From Allomesorhizobium sp043769475 (GTDB lineage Bacteria; Pseudomonadota; Alphaproteobacteria; Rhizobiales; Rhizobiaceae), in NCBI RefSeq assembly GCF_043769475.1, contig NZ_CP171729.1:5704001-5768000 (forward strand): a stretch of 64,000 nucleotides of DNA, in the 5' to 3' direction. The notes beneath the pieces are model-generated. The model was not told the DNA's origin. It saw only the letters and a list, made by a program, of their open reading frames with translations, and did no database searches. Below are positions 17,415-26,110 of the stretch, piece after piece (position 1 is the stretch's first letter; each line of letters begins with the position of its first letter). Both the position numbers and the translations under genes were made by a program.

Positions 17415-17647
17415 AACGCCGCGCCCTGAAAGCCCGCCGCCGGATCACGCCGGAAGCGGTCGCAGCCTATCGGGCGGCCGACTGGCAGGCGCTCTACTTC
17501 GCGCTGGACATGAGACCGTGGGAAATTTCGCCGCTCGATGTTCACGACGGGAGATCGCCTTACCCGGCAGGCTCTGGCGGCGCGGAATCTTGGCCGACGG
17601 CTCAGAAGCTAAGGATCGAGCTCGAAGCCGCAAACAGGGATCGGTGA
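17405..17647 (+). CDS. Small basic phage protein, 80 residues
   Basis: Overlaps the previous gene by ten bases. Strongly basic start (MPLKRRALKARRRITPEAV), then YRAADWQALYFALDMRPWEI. Resembles small terminase-linked proteins of rhizobial phages; no known function. Confidence 0.55.
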   Translation: MPLKRRALKARRRITPEAVAAYRAADWQALYFALDMRPWEISPLDVHDGRSPYPAGSGGAESWPTAQKLRIELEAANRDR

Positions 17648-17720
17648 AATGGCAGGGCTCGCGCTCATATCATTTTGGCGCTGGCCTGGTGGCCGGCCGC
17701 GTAATCGAAAAGGTCACAAC

Positions 17721-17960
17721 ATGCCGATTCCCACGCACGGATTCTTCCCACGCATCGAAGCGGTTACGGTCCCCGGCTTCGGGCGCTTTGATCTGACGAA
17801 ATGGGAAGGCTTGCGGGCGTGGATTGAGGTCTGCGCTGCTAGCACTGGGTTTGCGATCGGCGACGAATATTCATGCTCGACAAATGACGGCGATGGCTGC
17901 CGCTGGTGGCTGGAACGAAGAGAGAAAGACAACAGATGTTACCAGGATTTTGCCAAATGA
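17721..17960 (+). CDS. Small hypothetical protein, 79 residues
   Basis: Reading from ATG 17721 (MPIPTHGFFPRIEAVTVPGF) gives 79 residues with several Trp and Cys (GDGCRWWLERREKDNRCY). A longer start at 17649 exists. The stop overlaps the beginning of the Ig/lectin-like gene. Unknown function. Confidence 0.45.
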   Translation: MPIPTHGFFPRIEAVTVPGFGRFDLTKWEGLRAWIEVCAASTGFAIGDEYSCSTNDGDGCRWWLERREKDNRCYQDFAK

Positions 17961-18979
17961 TGTTTATTCAATCGGGTCGCTTCGGCGGCGCTCTCGCCAT
18001 CTCGGGCACACCGGTTCTCACCGCGACTGAGGGCACGGCTTATGCCGGCTTCACGGTCTCAGCCACGGGCGGCACTGCGCCCTACACCTTCAGCGTTGCT
18101 AGCGGCGCGCTGCCTGCCGGCATCACGCTGAACTCGTCAACCGGCGTCGTGTCCGGCACGCCAACGGTAACAGGCAGCTTCGCCGGTATCGTCATCCGCG
18201 TCACCGACAATGCGAGCGCGACGGCCGATCTTGCGTCGTTCACGCTGGAGGTGGAAGCGGCCGGCATCCTCGACGGTCTTTCCCCAACCGGCGCATGGTC
18301 GATGTCTCGCGATCTACTCACGGCCTTTGCTGGCGGCTCACGCTACACCGATGTTTCCGGTGCAGTGTCGTCGTGGAACGACCAATCCGGCAGTTCCCGG
18401 CACATGGCCCAGGCCACGGCCGGCAATCGCCCGCTGGTCGCCACAGCGGGGCCGAACAGCAGAGCGTGCGCCGACTTCGACGGGACCGACGATATCCTGG
18501 TCAGTTCCATTGCCATATCTAATTTCATATCAGCCAGCGCCGGCTACTTGGTTGTGTCTTTCCTCGCCGACACGATCACGGCAAACAGCGGGGATGCCTG
18601 GAGCAATCACGCGATAATCGAGGACTTCGGCCAGTTCCTCGGACTTCAACTGCGCAACACCGGCAGCCCGGACACGATCTCAGCATACAACTGGGACGGT
18701 AACGCCGACGTTGCCACTCGCGTCGAAATCAATGCTGGAACCGCCTATGTGGCCGAATGGCGGCATGAAGGCGGAAACCTTTATGTGCGTGTGAACGGAG
18801 GCACGGAATCATCGGTTGCGTCAGGCAACACTTCAAGTCTTACCGGCCAGCTCCGCTTCGGCGGTGCTAGCGCATGGCTCGACGGCAAGATTTTCGAGGT
18901 CGCGACATTCTCGACGGTTCCCTCATCGGGAGACCGGGACGCGATCGTCGCCGACTTCAAGACGCATATCGGGATTTGA
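17936..18979 (+). CDS. Ig-like plus lectin-like phage surface protein
   Basis: 347 residues from ATG 17936. Residues about 20-110 form a putative Ig domain of the He_PIG type (GTPVLTATEGTAYAGFTVSA, then LPAGITLNSSTGVVSGTPT). The rest has the beta-rich pattern of concanavalin A-like LamG domains (SSWNDQSGSSRHMAQAT, RACADFDGTDDILVSS, WRHEGGNLYVRVNGG). Such proteins decorate virions or bind host glycans. It ends 14 bases before the tail-tip gene, which supports a virion role. Confidence 0.7.
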   Translation: MLPGFCQMMFIQSGRFGGALAISGTPVLTATEGTAYAGFTVSATGGTAPYTFSVASGALPAGITLNSSTGVVSGTPTVTGSFAGIVIRVTDNASATADLASFTLEVEAAGILDGLSPTGAWSMSRDLLTAFAGGSRYTDVSGAVSSWNDQSGSSRHMAQATAGNRPLVATAGPNSRACADFDGTDDILVSSIAISNFISASAGYLVVSFLADTITANSGDAWSNHAIIEDFGQFLGLQLRNTGSPDTISAYNWDGNADVATRVEINAGTAYVAEWRHEGGNLYVRVNGGTESSVASGNTSSLTGQLRFGGASAWLDGKIFEVATFSTVPSSGDRDAIVADFKTHIGI

Positions 18980-18992
18980 GGGGCGACGGGCT

Positions 18993-20748
18993 ATGGGTTA
19001 CAAGATCAGCACTGGCGCATTCAAATATCCGTTTTCGTTCAGGGTGGATGGACCTGGCGGCGGTGGTGGTTCATCCACGTCGCCATCTGCGCAGCAGAAC
19101 TTCCCGACTTCCACCTATGGGCAAACCGTTCCCGTCCTCTATGGTAAGGCCAGGATTTCCGGCGCTTACGTGTGGGCACCCGCCGTCATCGTAAAGAGCA
19201 GTTCAAGCACGTCCTTCAGCTTCGCATCCGGATTCACGACGGAAACAGATGTCGATGTAATCCTGAACTGCCGCATTCGCTTTGGCGCTCCGCTTGTGCC
19301 TGATTCGGAATGGTCGCTGCGCCGGCTGTGGGCTGATGGACGGCTGATCCTCGACGCATCGACAGGCTACAGGTGGGGCGGCCTGAAATACCGCTTCTAT
19401 GACGGGCAGTCCACGCAAGGCCGCGACCCGACGATGGTTGACGAAGAAGGCGAGGAAAACGTCTCCGCGCATCGCGGCTACATCGATATTGTCATCCGCG
19501 ATTATAACATGGGCGAGGCCAACCAGCCGCCTGTCTTCGAGGCAGAAGTTGTTCAAGGCACGACCACATCCTACGACACGGATGTGTTCACCACGTTCTT
19601 TGCGGACACTATCAACACGGTTCCGGCTCTGCATTGGGATGGTGGCGTGTTCTATGGCGTGTCCAACACGCCTGGATTGCTGCGGAAATTCTCGATTGGC
19701 GATCTGCGGGAGATTTACGCGGTTCCCTTGAGCGGGCTGCCCTTGGCGACGATCCTGGAGACTGATTTCCGATACATCCCGGAAATCGACCGTATTCTCG
19801 CGTTCTCGACCAACTTTTCCACCAGCCAAGCCGTTTTGATCGACCCGGCCACAGGTGCAGTCACTGCCACAGGCTTGGATGCGATCAGCCCCTATGCGGT
19901 CAACACGAGTTGCCATGTCAGGATCGGCAACACCTCTCTGCTGATCGGATCGGTCTTCATCACGGAGGAACTGTTTGTCTTCCGCATTGGAGACGACAGC
20001 GTTTCCCTCAGCTTCACCTCGGGTGCTGGATGGAATGGCTATGCGGCCATCGAAAGCATCGCGGCGGGAACCGCCCGCAGCGCCGACGCTGATCTTTGGA
20101 TTTGCGCCGACGACAAGCTCGTAAAGGCCAAGGTGACGGCCGGCGGTGCTATTATTGGCGCTACCGAACACGCCACGCTCCCTAACAACGGCGTCTATGC
20201 GGTATTCTATGACGATGACGTTGTGGTGTGGACCTCCAATTTGCAGGTGCGCCGGATCGACGGTGCAACAGGCGGTGCGACTGTCTGGACCCAAACAGTT
20301 CCCTATCAGATCACGACGACAGGCTCGTTCAATCGCCTGATTGCTGCGCCAGATGTCAACCGCTTCGATGATGAACTGCTGTACGAGGACTCTGACAACT
20401 ATTACTTCACCAGCCTGAAGACCGGCGAGACCAGAACGGTATTCAAGGGGTCATCGCTGGCGCTGTTCCGCTTTGCCTATGACGGCGAGTCGGATTGGCA
20501 GATCACGACCGACACGTTCACGGTTCCAGATCGAACGACCTTCGGGGCTGGGGGGACGGAACGCAGCGCAACCTTTCGGACTTCTTGAAGACCTGATGGT
20601 TCACGGCGGCGGCTTTGATGCGAGCGAGGTGCAGGTTATCGGTGTTGATGACGTGATCGACGGTGCAGTCATCGACGTAACGTCAGGTGTTCGTGAGATC
20701 GCCCGCTCGATCTGCGACCCCTATTCGATAGCCATATTCGAGCGATGA
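18993..20748 (+). pseudogene. Phage tail-tip protein, truncated, two one-base frameshifts
   Basis: The N-terminus has the tail-tip signature YGQTVPVLYGKARISGAYVW and RIRFGAPLVPDSEWSLRRLW of rhizobial phage and gene-transfer-agent tail proteins. A beta-rich middle follows. The first frame ends at 20588. One more G in the run 20544-20547 gives GGWGDGTQRNLSDF, and one more base near 20583-20586 gives LEDLMVHGGGFDASEV and an open frame to 20748. Corrected length is about 585 residues, shorter than typical relatives. Its stop overlaps the start of a prohead protease, a gene normally far upstream, so a deletion has probably joined them. Confidence 0.6.
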
Positions 20749-21155
20749 TGGTCGCCGGCTATGGCACGGCCTTTGGCGTGTGCTGCAACGAAACCTATAT
20801 TGTCGGGCCTGGGGCGTTCGCCACGCTGCTCAGAAGCGGCTGGTGGCCCAAGATGCTGCTGATGCATGAGGGCGAGGAAATCGGCTCCTGGCTCAAGATC
20901 CACGATGACGGCAACGGCCTGCATATGGTCGGCGTCATCGACCTCACGAACGAACGCGGGCGGCTGGCCTGTCAGATGGTCGAGGATGGCGAGGCAACCG
21001 GCTTTTCGCTCGGCGGGAACATGGCGGCCATGCAGAAGCCAATCGGGGGCGGCGTCTGTCATATCCGGGAAGTGTTGGACGTGGTTGAGGTGTCAATCGT
21101 CACCGTTCCCGGCAACCCCGGCGCGCTGATCCATGAGTACGCCTTAACCGGCTAG
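20745..21155 (+). CDS. HK97-family prohead protease
   Basis: 136 residues of the S78/U35 prohead maturation protease. The pattern GYGTAF, IVGPGAFATLL, the catalytic His in LLMHEGEEIGSWLKI, the catalytic Ser in ATGFSLGG and the closing VVEVSIVTVPGNPGALI are all present. It would trim scaffold and capsid proteins during head assembly, but no scaffold or major capsid gene follows. Starts in an ATGA overlap with the tail-tip fragment. Confidence 0.8.
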   Translation: MMVAGYGTAFGVCCNETYIVGPGAFATLLRSGWWPKMLLMHEGEEIGSWLKIHDDGNGLHMVGVIDLTNERGRLACQMVEDGEATGFSLGGNMAAMQKPIGGGVCHIREVLDVVEVSIVTVPGNPGALIHEYALTG

Positions 21156-21230
21156 AGCCAGCCAACCATAAGGAAAATGGGAAGTATTCCATGCTATCGT
21201 CGCTGCCGATCCTGTGGGCTGGGGGACGAT

Positions 21231-21545
21231 ATGGCTCCGGAAATGCTGCTGTTTGCTGCCTACGTTCTTGTCATCAACATGGCTGGCTTCCTAGCGTTCG
21301 CATGGGACAAGCACTGCGCCCGCAATGGAATGTGGCGAGTGCCTGAGCGAGCCCTTTTGTCGATAGCTGCTGTCGGGGGAACCATTGGCGCTTTAGTCGG
21401 CCAGCGAGCCTTGCGTCACAAGACGAGCAAAGAGCCCTTCCGAACGTATTTGTTTTTGATTGCCGGACTTCAGGCTTTCTGGTTGTTTTTCTTCTGTTTC
21501 CCGAATGTCCTTGAGGGGGCTCGCAGTTTTGTCTTCCGCGACTGA
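21231..21545 (+). CDS. DUF1294 membrane protein
   Basis: 104 residues from ATG 21231 (GGGGGA upstream). Pattern of DUF1294: a first helix (MLLFAAYVLVINMAGFLAFA), then DKHCARNGMWRVPERALLS, a second helix, the conserved RHKTSKEPF and a third helix. An inner-membrane protein of unknown function, a common passenger in phage and mobile DNA. Confidence 0.8.
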   Translation: MAPEMLLFAAYVLVINMAGFLAFAWDKHCARNGMWRVPERALLSIAAVGGTIGALVGQRALRHKTSKEPFRTYLFLIAGLQAFWLFFFCFPNVLEGARSFVFRD

Positions 21546-21557
21546 CGGGAGACAGGT

Positions 21558-21674
21558 CTAAAGAACGCGGGCTAACTCGGCCAACGCAGCGATCATCGCG
21601 ACGGCCAACTGTGTGGCCATGAACGACATGAAGAATGTCTGGACCAGCGATAGTGCGAGATCGAGCTGAAACAT
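21558..21674 (-). CDS. Small membrane peptide, 38 residues
   Basis: The minus-strand ATG at 21674 opens a frame with one long hydrophobic stretch (LALSLVQTFFMSFMATQLAV) and a short acidic end. It begins four bases after the stop of another small membrane peptide (21679-21753) and is probably co-translated with it. Holin-like or toxin-like function is possible but unproven. Confidence 0.45.
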   Translation of the reverse strand: MFQLDLALSLVQTFFMSFMATQLAVAMIAALAELARVL

Positions 21675-21678
21675 GCTG

Positions 21679-21753
21679 TTACAGAACAGCAAATCCGACC
21701 GCGAGCCCCAAAAGCGAGGCGGCAAGGATGATCTCTGTGACATTGATCGACAT
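21679..21753 (-). CDS. Small membrane peptide, 24 residues
   Basis: MSINVTEIILAASLLGLAVG plus four residues: a short N-terminus and one membrane helix. The ATG at 21753 is preceded by GGGGGAGGAGGAATC, one of the strongest ribosome-binding sites in the element, which is the main reason to call it. First member of a two-peptide unit with 21558-21674. Confidence 0.5.
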   Translation of the reverse strand: MSINVTEIILAASLLGLAVGFAVL

Positions 21754-21861
21754 TGATTCCTCCTCCCCCAGCGCACTGCAGAATGGAGAGGAGGCGTTGT
21801 CCTGTCCAATCACCTTGGATGGCTCGCTAAAATCCTGCGTGTGTCGGTGAAAAGGGGCACG

Positions 21862-21909
21862 AAAAAGGCCGGCGCACCGCGGAGTGGGGTGGGGACGCAC
21901 GCCGGCCTT
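21862..21909 (-). terminator. Intrinsic terminator for minus-strand transcripts
   Basis: AAGGCCGGCG (21865-21874) pairs with CGCCGGCCTT (21900-21909) across a 25-base loop. On the minus strand the stem is followed by TTTTT. It lies downstream of the small membrane gene at 22041-22187 and separates it from the two-peptide unit. Confidence 0.55.
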
Positions 21910-21929
21910 CCGCCCATATGGGGATACGG

Positions 21930-21959
21930 GCAGGGTTGATTATACGTCAGTGCAACCCT
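21930..21959. repeat. Short hairpin CAGGGTTG...CAACCCTG
   Basis: Eight-base complementary arms with a 14-base loop in the spacer between small genes. No T tract follows on either side. Role not evident. Confidence 0.3.
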
Positions 21960-22038
21960 GATTCATGCTTGGCCAATCGAATAGGGTCACTCCTTCGGAG
22001 GTGCATGCACTTGCAGTCCGTTTCATACGCTGGCGAGC

Positions 22039-22188
22039 TTAACCCGCCAGCGCAAGCCCAACGGCAATGCCGAGACCGATAGCAAGGCCGGTGGCGAGAT
22101 TGCCGAGCAACTGAATACCGACAGCGGCAAAGCGCTCGCGCCAATCAATGCGCGGGGGTAGGTGAGTTTCTTGTGTCTGGACATGGCT
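22039..22188 (-). pseudogene. Small membrane protein, probable one-base frameshift
   Basis: An ATG at about 22186 with GGAG upstream starts MSRHKKLTYP; the continuation that looks real (RIDWRERFAAVGIQLLGNLA, then a Gly/Ala/Leu-rich membrane helix) is in the next frame and stops at 22039. One more base in the G run 22154-22158 (C run on the coding strand) joins them into a protein of about 48 residues. An alternative start upstream in the second frame (MRRLIIGDSHVQ) lacks a ribosome-binding site. Confidence 0.45.
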
Positions 22189-22422
22189 ATCTCCGATGAT
22201 TAATCGCCGCATTAGGACAATATTCCTGACGCTCCGACATGCAGCAAGATCGGCGGCGCATTCCTTCGCGCACGTCTGCGAAGAGAGGCTGCTCGCCCAC
22301 ATCATTGATGCCTCCTAGCCTATTGACTGAGGGCACTGCACCGAATTGCCAACTCGCGCGCGGTCGGCAGTCAGGTACGCTGCCCTATCGCCCGTTCTCA
22401 GGCCGGCCATTTGGAGGTCCCG

Positions 22423-22698
22423 ATGGACAACAAGCTATTTGCCCAGCCCGTACCGATCTTGGTCGGGCTCGGATATCCGCACGATATCGGAAGCCTGTGG
22501 GAAGCGTTTAAGGTCTTGAACGAATGGCCGGCGTTCGGTCGCGGTCCGGCTCACGTGGCGGCGCTCGATGCCTGCCGAGACGCCATAGCAGACGAATGCG
22601 ACGCCGAAACGGCGCGTGCCAAAGTCGAGGCATTCGCTCGCTCTCGCGGCATTCTGGCCGAACGACGCGCTGGCCCAAACCGCGCAAAGCGCCGGTGA
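22423..22698 (+). CDS. DUF982 family protein
   Basis: 91 residues with the DUF982 pattern: FAQPVPILVGLGYPHDIGS, LNEWPAFGRGPAHVAALDACRDAI, then ARAKVEAFARSRGIL. Start ATG 22423 follows GGAGGTCCC. DUF982 proteins are small, abundant in Rhizobiales and often plasmid- or phage-borne; function unknown. Confidence 0.85.
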   Translation: MDNKLFAQPVPILVGLGYPHDIGSLWEAFKVLNEWPAFGRGPAHVAALDACRDAIADECDAETARAKVEAFARSRGILAERRAGPNRAKRR

Positions 22699-22767
22699 CG
22701 AGGGTAGAATATGTCTTTCCCAACCAGCCGGTGGTTTGCCGGCGGCAAGCATACCAGGCGATTTTTT

Positions 22768-22932
22768 ATGGCGGATGAGGCAGAAAATAAGCGTGGGCTT
22801 GAAGCGGTCATCCGGCGCTTGGTCAGAGAGACCGGGATCACCATAGATCAGGCCCGTTTCCTTGTCTCTATCTTGGGAAATGACTGGCCGTCACTAGTGA
22901 GAGAGGCTCACCTCATCAAGAGCTCATTCTGA
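22768..22932 (+). CDS. DUF3606-like small protein
   Basis: 54 residues from ATG 22768. The segment ITIDQARFLVSILGNDWPSL and the closing VREAHLIKS follow the pattern of small DUF3606-like proteins of rhizobia (Gln-Ala...Leu-Gly-x-Asp...Leu...Arg-Glu-Ala). A start at 22711 would add 19 residues. Function unknown. Confidence 0.55.
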   Translation: MADEAENKRGLEAVIRRLVRETGITIDQARFLVSILGNDWPSLVREAHLIKSSF

Positions 22933-23059
22933 CGCTCGTGCTTGGCAGGGTCAGCGTAAGGCGGCAGCAGCACGCAAGGCATTCCGGGAGGCCGCAGAGG
23001 AAGCAGGCATCTTGATTGGCGATGTCGCCCGCGTCCCAATACCCAGAACCGTTTAAGCG
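22933..23059 (+). pseudogene. Possible tail of a broken small gene
   Basis: A short open stretch reads WQGQRKAAAARKAFREAAEE and AGILIGDVARVPIPR to a stop at 23057, with no start codon. It may be a fragment; low certainty. Confidence 0.2.
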
Positions 23060-23069
23060 CAAGCGGTAG

Positions 23070-23210
23070 CTACAACGCTCCCCAAACGTTCGATGCTAGC
23101 CAAGCCACCAGGCCGACTGCACAGGCGGTCGTCATCCAATTCAGCAAACGGCGGGTCCGCTTGCGGCGGCGTGTTTCATCACCAGTCCAGTCGTATGGGG
23201 ATCGGTACAT
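23070..23210 (-). CDS. Small membrane protein, 46 residues
   Basis: ATG at 23210, 20 bases after the stop of the gene at 23230-23787. Basic N-terminal half (GDETRRRKRTRRLLNW) followed by one membrane helix (TTACAVGLVAWLASNVW). Probably the second gene of a minus-strand pair. Confidence 0.5.
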   Translation of the reverse strand: MYRSPYDWTGDETRRRKRTRRLLNWMTTACAVGLVAWLASNVWGAL

Positions 23211-23229
23211 TCGTTGCTGTCCGCAATTC

Positions 23230-23787
23230 CTACGCCGCCACGAGCGCGTCCAGATATGTCGTCTTCGTGCCTGGGATGAACTTGTCCAGCGAGACGGTCT
23301 GGAACGTGTCGTACTCGCGGTTATAGGCTCGCAGATACACCTTCGCCTGCGCTGCCATGTCGTTGACGTTGATTTCGCCTTCCAGAATCGCGAGGCAGAG
23401 ACTGGAAACCACATCGTCCCTTATGAAGCGCGGGAGGCCGCTGGGCAGAGCAGCTATGGCGCGGCGGTAAACCTCGTCCGGGGAAGTCCGGACCTGCATA
23501 ATCGATATTTTCCTGCAGTAGTAGGCTCTATTGTAAGTCTTTACTGCAGCCGAATGTGCAGCTCGATATCGTCGGTTCTCCGCCGCTTTTGCCTCCCTGC
23601 CCTTTTCGGTAGCTCTGCGTTTTCGGTTGTACTCGCGCACTTTCTCGGCATTTCTTTCTTTCCACGCTCGCTTAGCGGCGTTGATCCTATCCTTGTTCCT
23701 GGCCCCGTGCCGTTGCAGATATCTCTGCTGTTCCTCACGATGCCGCGCCTTGAGTTCCTCGGTACGCTCTCGCTTCTCAGCAGGCAT
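23230..23787 (-). CDS. Charged phage-linked protein, 185 residues
   Basis: Start ATG 23787 after GGGGGAGAACCC. The first 90 residues are a highly charged helix rich in Arg, Lys and Glu (RHREEQQRYLQRHGARNKDR). The C-terminal part (SGLPRFIRDDVVSSLCLAIL, EGEINVNDMAAQAKVYLRAY, ending SLDKFIPGTKTTYLDAL) resembles a widespread but uncharacterised rhizobial phage protein. I do not assign a function. Confidence 0.6.
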   Translation of the reverse strand: MPAEKRERTEELKARHREEQQRYLQRHGARNKDRINAAKRAWKERNAEKVREYNRKRRATEKGREAKAAENRRYRAAHSAAVKTYNRAYYCRKISIMQVRTSPDEVYRRAIAALPSGLPRFIRDDVVSSLCLAILEGEINVNDMAAQAKVYLRAYNREYDTFQTVSLDKFIPGTKTTYLDALVAA

Positions 23788-23931
23788 GGGTTCTCCCCCC
23801 ACTGATGGGTTGGTGCCTGCTCAGTACATCCGGCGGGGCTAGGCTCCGCCTGCTTGGTTAACAGGTAGTTAACGCAAGCCTCATTCCCCCCTCAACGAAA
23901 CTGGTCTGCCTCGGCGGAAAGGACACTAGCC

Positions 23932-24425
23932 ATGCTTGGAAAAGGCCGCGCGGAAGCCATCACGGATTCCGACATCGCAAACCTGGCGGACGGTCTGCAT
24001 GCCATCCCGCCGATCTGGAAGCCATTGCCGAAGTCGAGAGCGATGGCTTCGGCTGGTTCGATGATGGGCGCGCGCCGCATGACAGCCGCTTCTGACATGC
24101 TGCGGGCAGGAAAGTGGAACGGCTATCAGCCCGGCTCTCTGGCGGCTCCCAAACCCGTCGCGCCGGCTCCAGCACCAAACCCGCCCGCCAAGCCCTTCAA
24201 AGCGTGGCCGAACTCTCCGAACAGACACGGGAGTTCCTAAGCGACCTGAGCAGGGAAGACATTGCCACGCTAAAAACCGGCCTGCCTCTGATCCGCATGA
24301 TTGTGAGTTTCGGCAAGGTCACGAAATGGCTGGCGATAACGACGCTCGGCCTGGTCGTCGGCTTCGCTCTGTTGTGGGAATCGCTCGTGAAGATTGTCGC
24401 ATGGTTTCGGCCACCGCCGGTATAA
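23932..24425 (+). pseudogene. Holin-like membrane protein, probable one-base frameshift
   Basis: From ATG 23932 the first frame gives EAITDSDIANLADGLHAIPP and a Pro/Ala linker, then a stop at 24238. A second frame continues naturally as SVAELSEQTREFLSDLSRED, a basic loop and a membrane helix (WLAITTLGLVVGFALLWESL) to 24425. One more A in the run 24199-24201 joins PFK to SVAELSEQ. The corrected protein is about 164 residues with a C-terminal membrane anchor; holin or anchor functions are guesses from position. Confidence 0.5.
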
Positions 24426-24535
24426 CTGCGCCGCGCGCGCATACGGCCGAGACGGTCAGTAGTCCTATTGCTGCCCGTGTCGGCCGCTGCGGATGGATGC
24501 CGGTCCGCCGCAGGCGGAGTAAACATAAATCGACA

Positions 24536-24567
24536 AGCCCGCGCCTCACCCGGCGCGGGCTTTTTTT
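24536..24567 (+). terminator. Intrinsic terminator
   Basis: AGCCCGCGCC pairs with GGCGCGGGCT across a short TCACCC loop, followed by seven T. It lies 110 bases after the holin-like gene on the plus strand and just before the convergent lipoprotein gene. Confidence 0.85.
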
Positions 24568-24892
24568 AGCAGCCCTTGTTCCGCTGAGCGGAGCTGATGG
24601 CTATCACTTCGCCTTTGTGCTGCGCGACAGCTCCTTCTTTGTCGCCGCCAGTAAGACTGCTCATCGGGACGCCTATCAGGAAGACGCCAACGGCGTCGCC
24701 GGTCTGCGCCTGTCGCTGTTGTGCGGATACCGCATTTAGCGCGTTGGTGGATTTCTGGTGCTCGGCGGCCAACTGGTTACAGCTCAGACCCGAATAGGCG
24801 TTCACCGGCATCGACATCGGCGTGATGGCGTCCGGCCCCTTCGCGCATGCCGTCAACAGCAAAGCGGTCGCGAGTGTTGCAATCTTTTTCAT
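24566..24892 (-). CDS. Small lipoprotein, 108 residues
   Basis: A lipoprotein signal peptide with lipobox LLLTAC (Cys16) precedes a helical domain (LSCNQLAAEHQKSTNALNAV, SAQQRQAQTGDAVGVFLIG, then KGEVIAISSAQRNKGC). This matches a family of short rhizobial lipoproteins often found in prophages; it may play a spanin- or surface-related role, unproven. Start ATG 24892 follows GGGGGAACC. Confidence 0.75.
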   Translation of the reverse strand: MKKIATLATALLLTACAKGPDAITPMSMPVNAYSGLSCNQLAAEHQKSTNALNAVSAQQRQAQTGDAVGVFLIGVPMSSLTGGDKEGAVAQHKGEVIAISSAQRNKGC

Positions 24893-24961
24893 GATGGTTC
24901 CCCCAATCCCCGCGCCAACATAGCCGCATTTTCAATGGGAACGCTAGGCCGCTGGCGGGCG

Positions 24962-25261
24962 TCAGTTCGCCTTGGATTTGTCGGACGGTGTGAGCGCGTC
25001 CTCAATAAGGCTGGTCAATTGGTCGCGCAGCGACTGCGCAAAGCCGAGGTCCATACGGAGGCGGGCACAAACCCAAGCCTCGGGCTGATTCCCGGCATCA
25101 ACGACGGTCTGGGCCAGAGAAATGTAAACCAATCCGTTGAACTGGCGCGCCTCCAGGAAAACACTGGGAACAACGGGGGCAACGTCCTTCTCAACAATTT
25201 GCCAGTCGCTATCACCAACCCGCAACGTCTTTCCGCTTCTAATCGTTACTTCTTCGACCAT
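24962..25261 (-). CDS. Hypothetical protein, 99 residues
   Basis: The ATG at 25261 overlaps the stop of the HNH-remnant frame by one base. Sequence MVEEVTIRSGKTLRVGDSDW, then QSLRDQLTSLIEDAL; no family recognised. Conserved-looking composition without repeats supports coding. Confidence 0.5.
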   Translation of the reverse strand: MVEEVTIRSGKTLRVGDSDWQIVEKDVAPVVPSVFLEARQFNGLVYISLAQTVVDAGNQPEAWVCARLRMDLGFAQSLRDQLTSLIEDALTPSDKSKAN

Positions 25262-25590
25262 CAGGCGTTCCTCACAGGGTTGTTGACGGAGACGAATCTT
25301 CGGAGATTCCAGTCATAGACCACGCCGGCCGGAACGGTGAATCCTTTGCGCTGCTTATCCCGTGTGGACAAACCAGACGGGCGGTCGATGCTTCCTGCTG
25401 GCGCTTCGCCTTCCTGATCCTGGGCAAGTCGTGCTTGTGCGTCTTTTCCTCGGCGCACGCGATGTGGGCCGGGCCGCAATTGGTGTTCGTGTCAGGGCCT
25501 AGCAGGGCGAGGGCGCGCTTATGCTCGATAATCCAGCGGTCGTTGTGCCGGAGATGCGCAGCGGCGACTAACCAGAAGCCGCGCCGCCAT
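25261..25590 (-). pseudogene. HNH endonuclease remnant
   Basis: One minus-strand frame carries HLRHNDRWIIEHKRALALLG, then NTNCGPAHIACAEEKTHKHD and LPRIRKAKRQQ, the layout of a phage HNH nuclease core with its usual Lys/Arg-rich follow-on. No start codon is visible and the final segment (KGFTVPAGVVYDWNLRRFVS, stop at 25261) is in a different frame. Probably frameshifted or decayed; it also overlaps the next small membrane gene. Confidence 0.45.
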
Positions 25591-25795
25591 GTCGGCGGTA
25601 GCGCTCATCCTGCTTTTCATCCCTAGCAACGTCATGACGATACATTTGGATCAGCGTCTCGGCTACGTGACCGAATCCGATTAACGCCCAGCCTGTCAGC
25701 CAAAAAACGGCGGCGTAAATCTCATGCAGGACAGATTTAGCAGCAAGGAATATCAAGGCTGCGAGAACCAGGTGCAGTGCGCCGACTATTCGCAT
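25568..25795 (-). CDS. Small membrane protein, 75 residues
   Basis: ATG 25795 after GGGGGAACAC. Two hydrophobic helices (IVGALHLVLAALIFLAA and YAAVFWLTGWALIGFGH) and a charged C-terminus (RHDVARDEKQDERYRRHGG). A typical small inner-membrane phage passenger; function unknown. Confidence 0.6.
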   Translation of the reverse strand: MRIVGALHLVLAALIFLAAKSVLHEIYAAVFWLTGWALIGFGHVAETLIQMYRHDVARDEKQDERYRRHGGAASG

Positions 25796-25863
25796 TTTGT
25801 GTTCCCCCGCTGCATCGAAGCAGAAGAGTAGGACAAAGTCGAATCGTTAGCAGCGTCCGATCA

Positions 25864-26097
25864 TCACCTGCCCTTCCTAAGCCTCACGCCTGGGCCTTCG
25901 CCGTTCTCTGCAACGAATATCACGCCCGCAGATTCAAGAGCGGTCTGAATTGCCCGGAGTGTCGAAGCCTTCGGATCGGTCCCGCCACTTTCGATGTTGT
26001 TTAGTCCGGTGGTCGAAATGCCCGCACGCCTGGCGAGATCGGCCTGGGTCAGTCCGATCATGGCGCGCGCACCTCGAATTTGTTCTGGTGTAATCAT
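25864..26097 (-). CDS. XRE-family HTH regulator
   Basis: 77 residues. A complete Cro/C1-type HTH (IRGARAMIGLTQADLARRAG, then ISTTGLNNIESGGTDPKAST) with the usual LRAIQTALESAGVIF close. Start ATG 26097; a TTG six bases upstream is possible. It diverges from a secreted-protein gene across an intergenic region with an inverted repeat and a direct repeat, probable operators for this protein. Confidence 0.85.
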   Translation of the reverse strand: MITPEQIRGARAMIGLTQADLARRAGISTTGLNNIESGGTDPKASTLRAIQTALESAGVIFVAENGEGPGVRLRKGR

Positions 26098-26110
26098 GGG
26101 CAAGATATAC

